DNA from: Bacillota bacterium
GTDB taxonomy: Bacteria > Bacillota > Clostridia > Peptostreptococcales > Anaerovoracaceae
Assembly (NCBI GenBank): GCA_030527065.1
Contig: JAUNBO010000074.1
Coordinates: 1 to 8,715, forward strand
Reading direction: 5' to 3'
DNA length: 8,715 nucleotides
Below, piece after piece: positions 1-8,265 of the stretch (positions are counted from its first letter, which is position 1; each line of letters opens with the position of its first letter). A model generated the notes under the pieces. It did not search any database. It saw only the letters and a list, made by a program, of their open reading frames with translations, and was not told where the DNA came from. The position numbers and the translations under genes were made by a program.

Positions 1-19
1 ATTTTGCCGATTTTCGCCC

Positions 20-48
20 TTGATTTGTCAATAAAAGTAAGATACAAT
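20..48 (+). promoter_or_regulatory. Sigma-A-type promoter of the large signalling gene
   Basis: The -35 box TTGATT (20-25, four of six consensus bases) and the -10 box TACAAT (43-48, five of six) are separated by exactly 17 bases in an AT-rich patch, in contrast to the GC-rich coding DNA that follows. Transcription would begin near 55 and leave a leader of about 115 nt before the start codon at 171. No operator-like dyad is obvious next to it. Confidence 0.6.
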
Positions 49-54
49 CAAAAT

Positions 55-170
55 GTGTCGTAATTCGCCGAAGCCCTTCGCTGCCGGCGTGTACTGCTTT
101 GTTTCGTCTTGTAAGCGGCACCCGCTCTGAAAGACGGGCTTTGAGTATTTAGGGCAAGGAGAAGAAAAAC
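55..170 (+). other. 5' leader with two small hairpins and ribosome binding site
   Basis: The leader contains CGCCG (66-70) that can pair with CGGCG (85-89). A second hairpin pairs CCCG (121-124) and TCT (126-128) with AGA (132-134) and CGGG (135-138), with one bulged C. The Shine-Dalgarno AAGGAG lies at 156-161, nine bases before ATG 171, and fixes the start. The second hairpin is followed by a loosely T-rich stretch (139-150), but the stem is too short and the tract too broken to call an attenuator. I see no conserved elements of a cyclic-di-GMP riboswitch. Confidence 0.35.
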
Positions 171-3100
171 ATGCAGGACAAGATCCTCATTGTAGATGAT
201 AACGTTATCAACAGAGAGCTGCTGCGGGGGATACTGAGCGCAGAATACATCATTCTGGAAGCCGGGGACGGGGTGGAAGCCATGGACGTCCTTCACCGGG
301 AGGCCCAGCCTGTTGCGGCGATCCTGCTGGACCTCATGATGCCGCGGATGGACGGATATCAGGTGATGGAGCAGCTGCAGGCAAGCCAGGCGCTGTCCCG
401 GATCCCCGTCATCGTCACCACGGGCAGCACAGACAGCCAGGCGGAGATAAAGGCCCTGAACTGCGGCGCCACCGAATTCATCACCAAGCCGTACAGCCCC
501 GAAATCATCAGGCGGCGGCTGAAAAACCTCATCCATCTGCAGGAATCGGCGGCCATGCTCAACAGCATGCAGAGGGATCAGCTCACGGGACTTTATAACC
601 GGGAAACCTTCTTCTCCATAGCGGAAAAGATGATAGAAGCCATGCCGGAGGGTTACTACGTTCTGGCCAGCATGGACATAGACAACTTCAAGGTGGTCAA
701 CGACCAGTACGGCACAGAGAAGGGGGACCAGGTGCTCCGCTATGTGGCGGCGCAGGTCAGACAGGAAGCCGCCGCCGAAGGGACCCTTTGCGGCCGCATT
801 TCAGAGGACAACTTTGTTTTGCTCTACCCCCGCAGCCTGAAACGGTTTGACGGGCTGGAGTGGCAGCGGGGAGGGAGCCTGCTGCCGGAAGGCCTCCCCA
901 TGCCCATCACCGTCAGCACCGGCTGCTACATCGTGGAGGACAAAAGCCTTTCCGTCAGCGCCATGTACGACCGGGCCAGCCTCGCCCAGGTCACCGTCAA
1001 GGGGCGCTACGATGTGCATGTGGCCGTGTACGACGAGTCCATGCGCAGCCATCTGCTCCGGGAGCAGGAAATCGTCAATGAGATGAACACAGCTCTGGAA
1101 ACCGGTCAGTTTGAAGCCTGGTTCCAGCCTCTTTACAACCATTCCACCGGCGCCCTCATCGGGGCGGAGGCCCTGACCCGCTGGCGCCATCCCAGATACG
1201 GGCTTGTCGTGCCCGGGGCGTTTATCCCCATCTTCGAGAGAAACGGCTTTGTCTATGAGCTGGACAAATACATCTGGGAGCAGGTCTGCATCTGCCTCAG
1301 AAGGTGGACCGACGAAGGCCGGGATCCCTTGCCCGTTTCCGTGAATCTTTCCCGCTACGACCTGTTCTGCGGCGACCTGGTAGACGTGCTCAGGGGACTG
1401 GTGGAGAAGTATGACATTCCGGTGGAGCTGCTGCGTCTGGAAATCACAGAGTCCGCTTTTTCCCAGTCTACAGAGCAGGTGGTGGAGGTGGCGAAAAAGC
1501 TCATCGCCTGCGGCTTCACCATGGAGATCGACGATTTCGGCAGCGGCTATTCTTCCCTGAACACTCTGAAGGACGTCCCCGCCCACATCCTCAAGCTGGA
1601 CATGCGCTTTCTGGAAGGAGAGGGCCACTTCCACCGGGGCGGCACCATTCTGGAGTCCATCGCCCGCATGGCCAAGTGGCTGGGCATGGCGGTCATCGCC
1701 GAGGGCGTGGAAACCAGCGAACAGGCGGACTTTCTGAAATCCATCGGCTGCAGCTATGTCCAGGGTTATTTCTATGGCCGCCCCATGCCGGCGGAGGAGT
1801 ATGAAGCTCTGGCCAGGGCCGCCGTTAAGGAAGAAAAGCTCCTGTCCATGGAGACGGTGGAGAATCTGGACAGCAACTCCTTCTGGAATCCCAAGTCCAT
1901 GGACACGCTCATTTTCAACACCTATGTGGGCGGGGCCTGCATTTTTGAATGGCACGACAACCGGGTGGAGCTCCTGCGGGCCAATGAGAAATATGCCAGA
2001 ATGATGGGCGGGGAAGGCTGTACCGTCGAGGACGTCATGAATCTGGTCTGGGAGGAGCACATGGACCCAGCCTTTGCCGGGACTGTAAAAGAGACTCTGG
2101 AACATGCCATGGAAACCGGCGACGACGCCGTCTGCGAGATCATGTACCGGGATTTGTTCGGCAGGAACGGGGAGACCTGGGTGCGCACCACCTTCCGGGC
2201 CATTGCCCGCACCAGCGACCGCTGCATTTTCTATTCCACCGGCGAAAACATCACGGCCCAGCGGGAAGCAGACAGGCAGCTGCGGTTTTTGAACGATCTG
2301 GCCCGGGATCTTCTGGCCCAGCCGGAGATAGAGGACTGCATAGACCATGCCCTGCACAAGATACAGGAGCATTTCGATGCGGACCGGGCATACATCATAG
2401 AGCAGGACGACAGCCGCAGCATCTGCAACAATACCTACGAGGTCTGCAGTCCCGGCGTCAGCAGCGGGATGGCGGAGCTGCAGGAAGTTCCCTACGCTGC
2501 CTGCAGCCTGCGGCTGGCGGCCCATGAGGCAGGGGGCTACGTCTATATCAAGGATCTGACGGACCTGCCCCTGAGCGGCCGGGAGGAGCGGGAGCTGCTG
2601 AAGGCCCGGGGCGTAAGGTCCCTCATAGCCGTATCCCTCCACAGAGACGGCCGGCAGATCGGCTTCATCGGCCTGGACAACCCCAAACGGCGGCAAGCCC
2701 ACATGGAGCAGCTCCAGGCCCTCAGCGACTATCTGACGGTGATGCTCACCCGCCGGGATCTCACCGCCAAGATAGAAAACGACCGGAAGCTCATGCAGAA
2801 GCTGATGGAGGATACCCCCGGAGGCTTTGCGCAGATGCGCCTCCTGCCCGGAGGAGAGTCCTTCACAGTATATGTAAACGATTCCTTCTGCCGCCTGCTG
2901 GGGACCACGGCGGAAAGGGTCTATTCGAAGTACGGAAAAAATCCTTTGGAAGCCATCCATCCCGACGACAGGGAGCTGGTGCGGCAGGGTGTTATCAATA
3001 TCCTGGAAACCGGAGAGGACCAGAACCTGAAATACCGCCTCCTTTGCAGAGACGGGAGTTACGTTCCCTTCAACGTCTTCTGGCGCGGCACGAAGAATGA

Positions 3101-6014
3101 GGACGGAAGCCTCCTCATCAACGGCTATTACGCCGACATGTCCGCCCAGGAGAAACGCGATCTCTCCATGCGGAATCTCATTCCCTTTGTGCTGTCCGCC
3201 ATTATGGAATCTTCCACGGACCTGGCCTTCGCCAAGGACAAAGAGTTCCGCTATCTTTGCTGCAGCCAGCCCTTTGCCCGGATGGCGGGCCTGTCGTCCC
3301 CGGAAGAGGTGGTGGGAAAGACGGACTACGACCTGTTTGACAAAGAGCTTGCCGACCACTACCGTTCCGACGACCTCCGCCTTATTCAGGGCGGCAAATC
3401 GCTGATAGACTATGTGGAGTCGGCCCCTTCGGAAGACGGCTTGCGGCGCTACGTCAACACCTCAAAGTACATCCTGCGGGATTCCGCCGGGGAGGTGGTG
3501 GGCCTGTACGGCTCCGGCCGGGACGTGACGGATGAGAGGGCGGCCAACCGCCGGCTCCAGCTGTTCCTGGAAAGCCCCCTCTGCGCCATCGCCACCTTTG
3601 AGTTCGGGCCGGACAGCATGCGCACCCTCTACTCCAGCGACGGCTTCTTCTCCTACTCCGGCTACACCAGAGAAGAGTATCTGGAAAACACCCGGAAGGA
3701 CCCCCTGTACATGATACTGGAGGAGGACAGGCCGGAGCTGCGGCGGGCCGTGGAAGCGACACGGCTGGAGGGTACGCCCCTGGAGTGCCGTTTCCGCTGC
3801 CGGACAAAGGACGGCGGCTTCCGCTGGTTCCATCTGCGGGGAGTGGCGACGGACCGTTTCGACGACAAAGTCATCGTTATGGCGGTGCAGTTCGATGTGA
3901 CCGGACAGCAGAGGGAGGCGGAATCCCAGGCTGCCCTGGAGCGGGAGCGGCTCTATACCGCCATACAGGACCTTTCTTCCATGGCCGTCTCCGTCAACCT
4001 GAGCCAGAACTACTACAGACTGCTTTTCTGCGACGGCCTCATCACAAAGGCCGTGCCCGGCCGGGGCGAGTATGACCGGCTGGTCTCCGACAACGCCGCC
4101 GCCGTATCCCATCATGCCCGCCCCCAGTATATAGAGGCCTTTTCCAGAGACCGGCTCCTTGCGGCCTTTGCCGCCGGGGAAAAGAAGGTGGAGCTGGACC
4201 ACCGCCAGATGGGCAGCGACGGCGTGATGCGCTGGGTCCGTACCCAGGTACTCCGGGTGAAAAACCCCTACAGCGACGATGTATTGCAGATCACCCTGGT
4301 CCGGAGCATCGATGAGCAGATGGCTTATCAGGCACTGCTGCAGAAGACCTACGACCTGACCATTGAAAACATGCCCAATTTTGTGGCAAAGTGGCTCTTC
4401 AAGGACGGCGATGTGCTGCTGCTGGACGCCAACGCCAAGTACCTGGAGTTTATGGGGATCACCGCAGAGGAAGCCTTTGGAAAATCCATCATCTACGGCT
4501 TTTCCGAAGAAGAGAAGGATCAGGTCATCTCCATGCTCTATGAATTTGAGGAGGAGAGGCGGAGCATTTCCTTCACCAGCCGGGCCTGCAAGGCCAACGG
4601 CGAAGAATGCTGGCTGCGGGTCCAGGCCTCCTTCTTTGAAAAGCAGGACGGCTGCTCTGTGTATTACGGCACGCTGACCGAGGTGACGGAGCTGGTGGAG
4701 ACCCGGGAGGCCCTGCGCATCAGCCAGGAGGAGTATAAGGTCGCCGCCGCCCTCAGCGAGCGCAGCGTGCTTCGCTATGACCTCCGCAGCCACAAGCTGT
4801 CCGTGCTTTCCCAGGGAGAAGAGGAATTGGATTTCGCCGCCGTGGACGGCCAGGCGCCGGAGGTCCTGATAGAAAAGTTCCGCCTTGTCCCGGAATCCGC
4901 CGGGCCTTACCGCAGGCTCTTTGAAGCCATAAGGCAGGGCGTTTCCGGAGAAAAGCTCCTGCTGACCTGCGACGGCCCCGCCGGAGAAAAGCGCTGGGCG
5001 GAGTGGGAGTACGAGATCATCCGGGACCGGGATGGGAATCCGGCGACGGCCATCCTCTCAATAGAAGACGTGACGAAGCGCATCAACGCCCGGGACATAT
5101 TCAAAATAAAGAGCATGTTTCTGGATACCTCGGAGAACGTGAAGAAGCTCATGGTCCTGAACCTTACCGCCGGGGAGCTGGAGTATGAGTCTCACGGCCC
5201 CCACGGACAGCTGGGCAAACGTACGGGCACAAAGGATTACGAGAGCACAAAGAACTTCACTCTGCTGAATTATGTGTATGAAGATGACGTCCGGGCCTGC
5301 GGGGAGTTCTTCGACCGGAAGCGGCTGCTTTCCGGATTTGAGAAGGGCGACCGGGAAGAGACCTTTGAGTACCGGGGGCTGGACGAAGCCGGCCGGGTAC
5401 GGTGGATGCGGGCCCGCACCAATACGGTCCGGGACGAAGGCTCCGGCGACGTAAAGACCTATGTGGTGTTCTCCGACATAGACGAGGAAAAGAAGGCGTT
5501 TTTGAACATCCGCAAGCAGGCGGAGCTGGACCCCCTCACCGGCGTCCTCAACCGCGCGGCCTTCGCCGCCAGAGCCGGAGAGACGCCCGGGGGACTGTCC
5601 GCCTCCTCCCGCTGCGCCCTTCTGATGCTGGATGTGGACGGCTTCAAGCAGATCAACGATACCTTCGGCCATGCGGTGGGGGATCAGGTGCTGGCGGGCA
5701 TCACAGACGCCCTCCGCCCCGTGCTGCGCTCCGGCGATCTGCTGGGCAGGTTTGGGGGCGATGAGTTCCTCATACTGTTGAAGGATATGGAAAGCGACAC
5801 AGACATAGAAAACAAAGCCAGATACATCAACGACCTTCTGCGCAGAGAATACGGAGGCAAAGTGCAGGCCACCGTCAGCATCGGCATCGCCGTCTGCCCC
5901 AGGGACGGCAGCGATTTCGATACGGTCCTCCGCAAGGCGGACGCAGCCCTGTATTTCGTGAAAAATACAGGCAAGGACGATGTCCGCTTCTATGAGCCCG
6001 GAATGGAGAAATAG
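171..6014 (+). CDS. Giant REC-GGDEF-EAL-multi-PAS/GAF-GGDEF cyclic-di-GMP turnover protein
   Basis: A 1947-residue protein with no signal peptide or membrane segment, so probably cytoplasmic. Residues 3-120 are a receiver domain with the acidic pair D9/D10, phospho-acceptor D54, T83/T84 and K106, so a partner histidine kinase is expected elsewhere. Residues 130-290 are a GGDEF domain whose signature reads SEDNF (211-215), predicted catalytically dead. Residues 295-550 are an EAL domain with EAL (333-335), N392, E424, E427, the DDFG motif (454-457), K475, E511 and Q531, so a working phosphodiesterase is expected. A PAS-like module (about 580-697), a GAF domain (about 705-862) and PAS or PAS-like modules near 872-995, 1008-1122, 1130-1246, 1262-1385, 1395-1510, 1520-1638 and 1650-1775 follow. 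The C-terminal GGDEF (about 1785-1942) has GGDEF at 1862-1866 and an RxxD inhibitory site at 1853-1856, so an active, feedback-inhibited diguanylate cyclase is predicted. The start is set by AAGGAG nine bases upstream. PAS boundaries are approximate and their ligands unknown. Confidence 0.95.
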   Translation: MQDKILIVDDNVINRELLRGILSAEYIILEAGDGVEAMDVLHREAQPVAAILLDLMMPRMDGYQVMEQLQASQALSRIPVIVTTGSTDSQAEIKALNCGATEFITKPYSPEIIRRRLKNLIHLQESAAMLNSMQRDQLTGLYNRETFFSIAEKMIEAMPEGYYVLASMDIDNFKVVNDQYGTEKGDQVLRYVAAQVRQEAAAEGTLCGRISEDNFVLLYPRSLKRFDGLEWQRGGSLLPEGLPMPITVSTGCYIVEDKSLSVSAMYDRASLAQVTVKGRYDVHVAVYDESMRSHLLREQEIVNEMNTALETGQFEAWFQPLYNHSTGALIGAEALTRWRHPRYGLVVPGAFIPIFERNGFVYELDKYIWEQVCICLRRWTDEGRDPLPVSVNLSRYDLFCGDLVDVLRGLVEKYDIPVELLRLEITESAFSQSTEQVVEVAKKLIACGFTMEIDDFGSGYSSLNTLKDVPAHILKLDMRFLEGEGHFHRGGTILESIARMAKWLGMAVIAEGVETSEQADFLKSIGCSYVQGYFYGRPMPAEEYEALARAAVKEEKLLSMETVENLDSNSFWNPKSMDTLIFNTYVGGACIFEWHDNRVELLRANEKYARMMGGEGCTVEDVMNLVWEEHMDPAFAGTVKETLEHAMETGDDAVCEIMYRDLFGRNGETWVRTTFRAIARTSDRCIFYSTGENITAQREADRQLRFLNDLARDLLAQPEIEDCIDHALHKIQEHFDADRAYIIEQDDSRSICNNTYEVCSPGVSSGMAELQEVPYAACSLRLAAHEAGGYVYIKDLTDLPLSGREERELLKARGVRSLIAVSLHRDGRQIGFIGLDNPKRRQAHMEQLQALSDYLTVMLTRRDLTAKIENDRKLMQKLMEDTPGGFAQMRLLPGGESFTVYVNDSFCRLLGTTAERVYSKYGKNPLEAIHPDDRELVRQGVINILETGEDQNLKYRLLCRDGSYVPFNVFWRGTKNEDGSLLINGYYADMSAQEKRDLSMRNLIPFVLSAIMESSTDLAFAKDKEFRYLCCSQPFARMAGLSSPEEVVGKTDYDLFDKELADHYRSDDLRLIQGGKSLIDYVESAPSEDGLRRYVNTSKYILRDSAGEVVGLYGSGRDVTDERAANRRLQLFLESPLCAIATFEFGPDSMRTLYSSDGFFSYSGYTREEYLENTRKDPLYMILEEDRPELRRAVEATRLEGTPLECRFRCRTKDGGFRWFHLRGVATDRFDDKVIVMAVQFDVTGQQREAESQAALERERLYTAIQDLSSMAVSVNLSQNYYRLLFCDGLITKAVPGRGEYDRLVSDNAAAVSHHARPQYIEAFSRDRLLAAFAAGEKKVELDHRQMGSDGVMRWVRTQVLRVKNPYSDDVLQITLVRSIDEQMAYQALLQKTYDLTIENMPNFVAKWLFKDGDVLLLDANAKYLEFMGITAEEAFGKSIIYGFSEEEKDQVISMLYEFEEERRSISFTSRACKANGEECWLRVQASFFEKQDGCSVYYGTLTEVTELVETREALRISQEEYKVAAALSERSVLRYDLRSHKLSVLSQGEEELDFAAVDGQAPEVLIEKFRLVPESAGPYRRLFEAIRQGVSGEKLLLTCDGPAGEKRWAEWEYEIIRDRDGNPATAILSIEDVTKRINARDIFKIKSMFLDTSENVKKLMVLNLTAGELEYESHGPHGQLGKRTGTKDYESTKNFTLLNYVYEDDVRACGEFFDRKRLLSGFEKGDREETFEYRGLDEAGRVRWMRARTNTVRDEGSGDVKTYVVFSDIDEEKKAFLNIRKQAELDPLTGVLNRAAFAARAGETPGGLSASSRCALLMLDVDGFKQINDTFGHAVGDQVLAGITDALRPVLRSGDLLGRFGGDEFLILLKDMESDTDIENKARYINDLLRREYGGKVQATVSIGIAVCPRDGSDFDTVLRKADAALYFVKNTGKDDVRFYEPGMEK

Positions 6015-6027
6015 GTTTTTCTCAGAA

Positions 6028-6066
6028 AGCCCGGTCCCGGGCTAAAGGCCGTATTTTTGTTTTTTC
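6028..6066. terminator. Hairpin between convergent genes, possible bidirectional terminator
   Basis: AGCCCG (6028-6033) pairs perfectly with CGGGCT (6038-6043) around a GTCC loop. On the plus strand the T-rich tract (6053-6066, interrupted by one G) comes nine bases after the stem, farther than in a textbook terminator. It lies inside the 3' end of the convergent gene, where the same bases encode the lysine-rich KKQK near the C-terminus. On the minus strand the stem starts inside the activator's TAG stop codon and is followed by only TTTCTGAG, so termination in that direction looks weak. The only strong hairpin in the 27-bp gap, it probably serves both genes. Confidence 0.55.
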
Positions 6067-8114
6067 CTCATAAGCTGCTGCTGGGTCATGTGCAGGAAGG
6101 CGGCGGCTTTTCTGGTGCTGCCGCATTTTTTCAGAGCGTATTCTATGAGGCGTATTTCCTGTTGTGACACGATTTCGTTGAAGTCCAGAGCGGAAGAGCC
6201 CCGGAGACGCTGCTGCAGGTCCAGCACCAGATCTTCGCAGACGCTGGCGTTGAGCAGCCCGCTTATGTCCCCGGCGGTGATGATGTGTCCTTTTATATTG
6301 ATCACCGCCCGGTGGATGAGGTTTTCCAGCTCCCGCACGTTGCCGGGCCAGTGATGGCCCGCCAGGACGGAGAGGGCCCCTTCGTCCAGCCTCTTGTCCG
6401 CCCCGTAGCTTTTGCAGTATTGCTCCAGGAAGGCCAGGGCCAGGGCGGACACGTCTTCCCGGCGCTCCCGCAGGGGGGGCACGTTGATGGTGCAGATGTT
6501 GAGGCGGTAATACAGGTCCTCCCGGAATTTGCCCTCTTCCACCAGCTGCCGCAGAGGGACGTTGTTGGCGCAGATCACCCGCACGTTGACATTGACGGGG
6601 ACCGTGCCGCCCACCTTGTAGAACTGGCCCTCCTGAAGGACCCGGAGCAGCTTGGACTGCAAATTCAGGGACAGGCAGCCCACCTCGTCCAGGAAGAGGA
6701 TGCCGCCGTTGGCCAGCTCAAAATATCCCTTTTTCCCCGTGGCCTGGGCGCCGGTGAAGGAGCCGGCTTCATAGCCGAAAAACTCGCTTTCCGCCAGATT
6801 TTCCTGAATGGTGGCGCAGTTGATCTTCACGCAGGCCTTGCCTCTTCTTCCGCTGTTCCTGTGAATGAGCTCCAGCACCTTTTCCTTGCCGGTGCCGGTC
6901 TCTCCCTGAAGGATCACGCTGCAGTCGTAACCGGCCACATTGAGGGCCTCGTTTACCAGAGCTTCGGAAACGGGGCTGCCGAAGATGAAACCGGCGGTCT
7001 GGCCGGCCTTGTAGGCTGCCGTGGCCTTGAATCTGCCGCTGCTTTGGGGAGGATGAGGGGGCGTTTCATACAGGCGGTTCACCCGCTCCAGGCCCGGGCG
7101 GATGGAGCGGAGCAGCTCTATGGTAAAAGTGTCGTAATCTGCGGAATAGGGCCCGAGAGAATAGCTCTCCAGCTGTTTCCCCATGCATTCCGCCAGAAGG
7201 GTGGACTGGATGTAGCTGTTTTTCAGGCTGGTATAGTAGAGGCGGCCGCCGGAGCGGGTCAGGAGGACGCAGAGGGCTTCGGCCCCCATCAGGTCCTGGC
7301 AGTTCACCGTGAGGTCATAGGGCTCCGGGTCCGTTTCGGAGATGAGGCGCACCGCCGCTTCTGGCCGGCTGACGTCCAGGATGAAGACCTGGTCCGCCCA
7401 GAGGGACAGCTCTTCCTTTACGGAAGCAAGGGGGAGGACTCCCGCCTCTTCCTCGTCCAGGACTGCGGTGATGCGGCATTGGCTGCCGGCGCTCCGGCGG
7501 ATGACGGCGGCATAGAGGACGGAAGAAAGCAGGTCCTTCCCGATGATGAGGGCGCGGCTGACATCGGCTGCCCGGCGGCCGACGCTCATCAGGCTGCCCG
7601 CTTCGTCAAAGGCGGCCAGGGTGTAGCGGAGGTCCAGGCCCGCAGGAGGAAACAGCAGGGGGGAGCCGGTAAAAACGATGGCGTAGCCGCTTACGGTGAG
7701 GATGCCGTAATGGTAGTTGATGCTGTGGATGGCGTCTATGTGAAGGGGGATGCCGCTGAGGGTGGTGATGCAGAAGAGCTCCTGCCCCGGCCGGTAGGGG
7801 GAGAGCTTCCGGTATTCGCTCCCCATCTCTTCAATGACGCCGTAGAACTGGCCGGCGCTTTGGGTAATGGGATTGTGGAGCTTGCCCCGGCGCTGCACCA
7901 GATCCAGGATCTTGGCCTTGATCTTTGTCTCGTCATAGCCGCATTCGCTGCAAAGCTGCTGGAAGTTATCCCGCTCAAGATGGATGTATTTCACGGAAAA
8001 GCGGCATTCCTCCGGGGTGATCTCCCTGCTGTTGTCTATCTTCCACGCAGTGACGGGGGTAGCGGCCCGGGGCTCCGCTACCCGGCGGAGGCCGAAGTTG
8101 TTCAGGTTTTCCAT
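6042..8114 (-). CDS. Sigma-54-dependent activator with a Kdd-like (3,5-diaminohexanoate dehydrogenase-like) sensor domain
   Basis: A 690-residue enhancer-binding protein. Residues about 8-350 resemble, end to end, L-erythro-3,5-diaminohexanoate dehydrogenase of lysine fermentation. Shared traits are the RVxEP segment (11-15), RGKxHNPIT (76-84), the GVIEEMG strand (92-98), a Rossmann-like half (about 186-310) with TVNCQDL (269-275), and the tail ending DTFTIELLR (328-336). The usual glycine-rich nucleotide loop reads IGKDLLSS (191-198), so NAD binding and catalysis are doubtful. Residues about 378-610 are the AAA+ domain: Walker A GETGTGKE (404-411), GSFTGA sigma-54 contact loop (451-456, Ser in place of the common Ala), Walker B GILFLDEV (471-478), arginine-finger region REDLYYRL (531-538), and WPGNVRELE (589-597). 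Residues 644-690 are a Fis-type helix-turn-helix. The start at 8114 is chosen because AAGAAAGGAG ends 11 bases upstream and the Kdd similarity begins at once; the reading frame stays open upstream to 8468 but would run through the operators. The assigned ligand, a lysine-pathway metabolite, is inference. Confidence 0.9.
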   Translation of the reverse strand: MENLNNFGLRRVAEPRAATPVTAWKIDNSREITPEECRFSVKYIHLERDNFQQLCSECGYDETKIKAKILDLVQRRGKLHNPITQSAGQFYGVIEEMGSEYRKLSPYRPGQELFCITTLSGIPLHIDAIHSINYHYGILTVSGYAIVFTGSPLLFPPAGLDLRYTLAAFDEAGSLMSVGRRAADVSRALIIGKDLLSSVLYAAVIRRSAGSQCRITAVLDEEEAGVLPLASVKEELSLWADQVFILDVSRPEAAVRLISETDPEPYDLTVNCQDLMGAEALCVLLTRSGGRLYYTSLKNSYIQSTLLAECMGKQLESYSLGPYSADYDTFTIELLRSIRPGLERVNRLYETPPHPPQSSGRFKATAAYKAGQTAGFIFGSPVSEALVNEALNVAGYDCSVILQGETGTGKEKVLELIHRNSGRRGKACVKINCATIQENLAESEFFGYEAGSFTGAQATGKKGYFELANGGILFLDEVGCLSLNLQSKLLRVLQEGQFYKVGGTVPVNVNVRVICANNVPLRQLVEEGKFREDLYYRLNICTINVPPLRERREDVSALALAFLEQYCKSYGADKRLDEGALSVLAGHHWPGNVRELENLIHRAVINIKGHIITAGDISGLLNASVCEDLVLDLQQRLRGSSALDFNEIVSQQEIRLIEYALKKCGSTRKAAAFLHMTQQQLMRKKQKYGL

Positions 8115-8169
8115 GGCGGCGGCAGCTCCTTTCTTACGAAAAAACTCTTCCCGGCGGCGCTGCTGCGCT

Positions 8170-8214
8170 CTTCCGGTCAAGAAAATCCTACTATAAAAGC
8201 TCCTTCCGGTCAAG
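8170..8214. repeat. Pair of 12-bp direct repeats over the activator promoter
   Basis: CTTCCGGTCAAG occurs exactly at 8170-8181 and again at 8203-8214, 33 bp apart start to start (about three helical turns). The similarity extends leftward (GCTC before the first, GCTC plus C before the second). One copy contains the activator's -35 box and the other covers its predicted start point, which would suit an operator. A duplicated -35 region is the alternative, but the second copy has no -10 box at a workable distance. Confidence 0.5.
8185..8213 (-). promoter_or_regulatory. Sigma-A-type promoter of the activator gene
   Basis: Read on the minus strand, a -35 box TTGACC (8213-8208, five of six consensus bases) is followed after 17 bases by TAGGAT (8190-8185, four of six). 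The predicted start point is near 8178, giving a leader of about 64 nt to the ATG at 8114. The -35 box lies inside one copy of a 12-bp direct repeat and the start point inside the other. The nearest GATATC palindrome is centred about 52 bp upstream of this start point, so the activator could also act on its own gene. Confidence 0.55.
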
Positions 8215-8224
8215 GGACAATGAA

Positions 8225-8265
8225 CCGATATCGTAACATTTTCCCGGAGAGTGACACGATATCGG
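8225..8265. promoter_or_regulatory. Twin palindromic upstream activating sites for the sigma-54 activator
   Basis: CCGATATCGT (8225-8234) and its exact reverse complement ACGATATCGG (8256-8265) each contain the perfect 8-bp palindrome CGATATCG. Their centres are 31 bp apart, about three helical turns, so two bound dimers would sit on the same face of the DNA. They lie about 162 and 131 bp upstream of the predicted sigma-54 start point, the normal range for enhancer-type sites of this regulator class. With the activator gene next to them, it is the obvious binding protein; this is inferred from layout. Confidence 0.7.

Noticed and set aside
55..170. Cyclic-di-GMP riboswitch in the leader of the large gene
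   Set aside because: This would be attractive for a cyclic-di-GMP enzyme, but the conserved elements of the GEMM family are not present, and the hairpins are short and unlike that fold.
801..3359. 852-codon open frame antisense to the large signalling gene
   Set aside because: It lies opposite strongly supported REC/GGDEF/EAL/PAS/GAF coding sequence, its product is rich in G, H, A and Q with no recognisable domain, and long antisense frames are expected in GC-rich genes with this codon use.
3462..4793. 443-codon antisense frame within the PAS region
   Set aside because: Composition is that of an antisense shadow, and the plus frame shows continuous PAS-like repeats.
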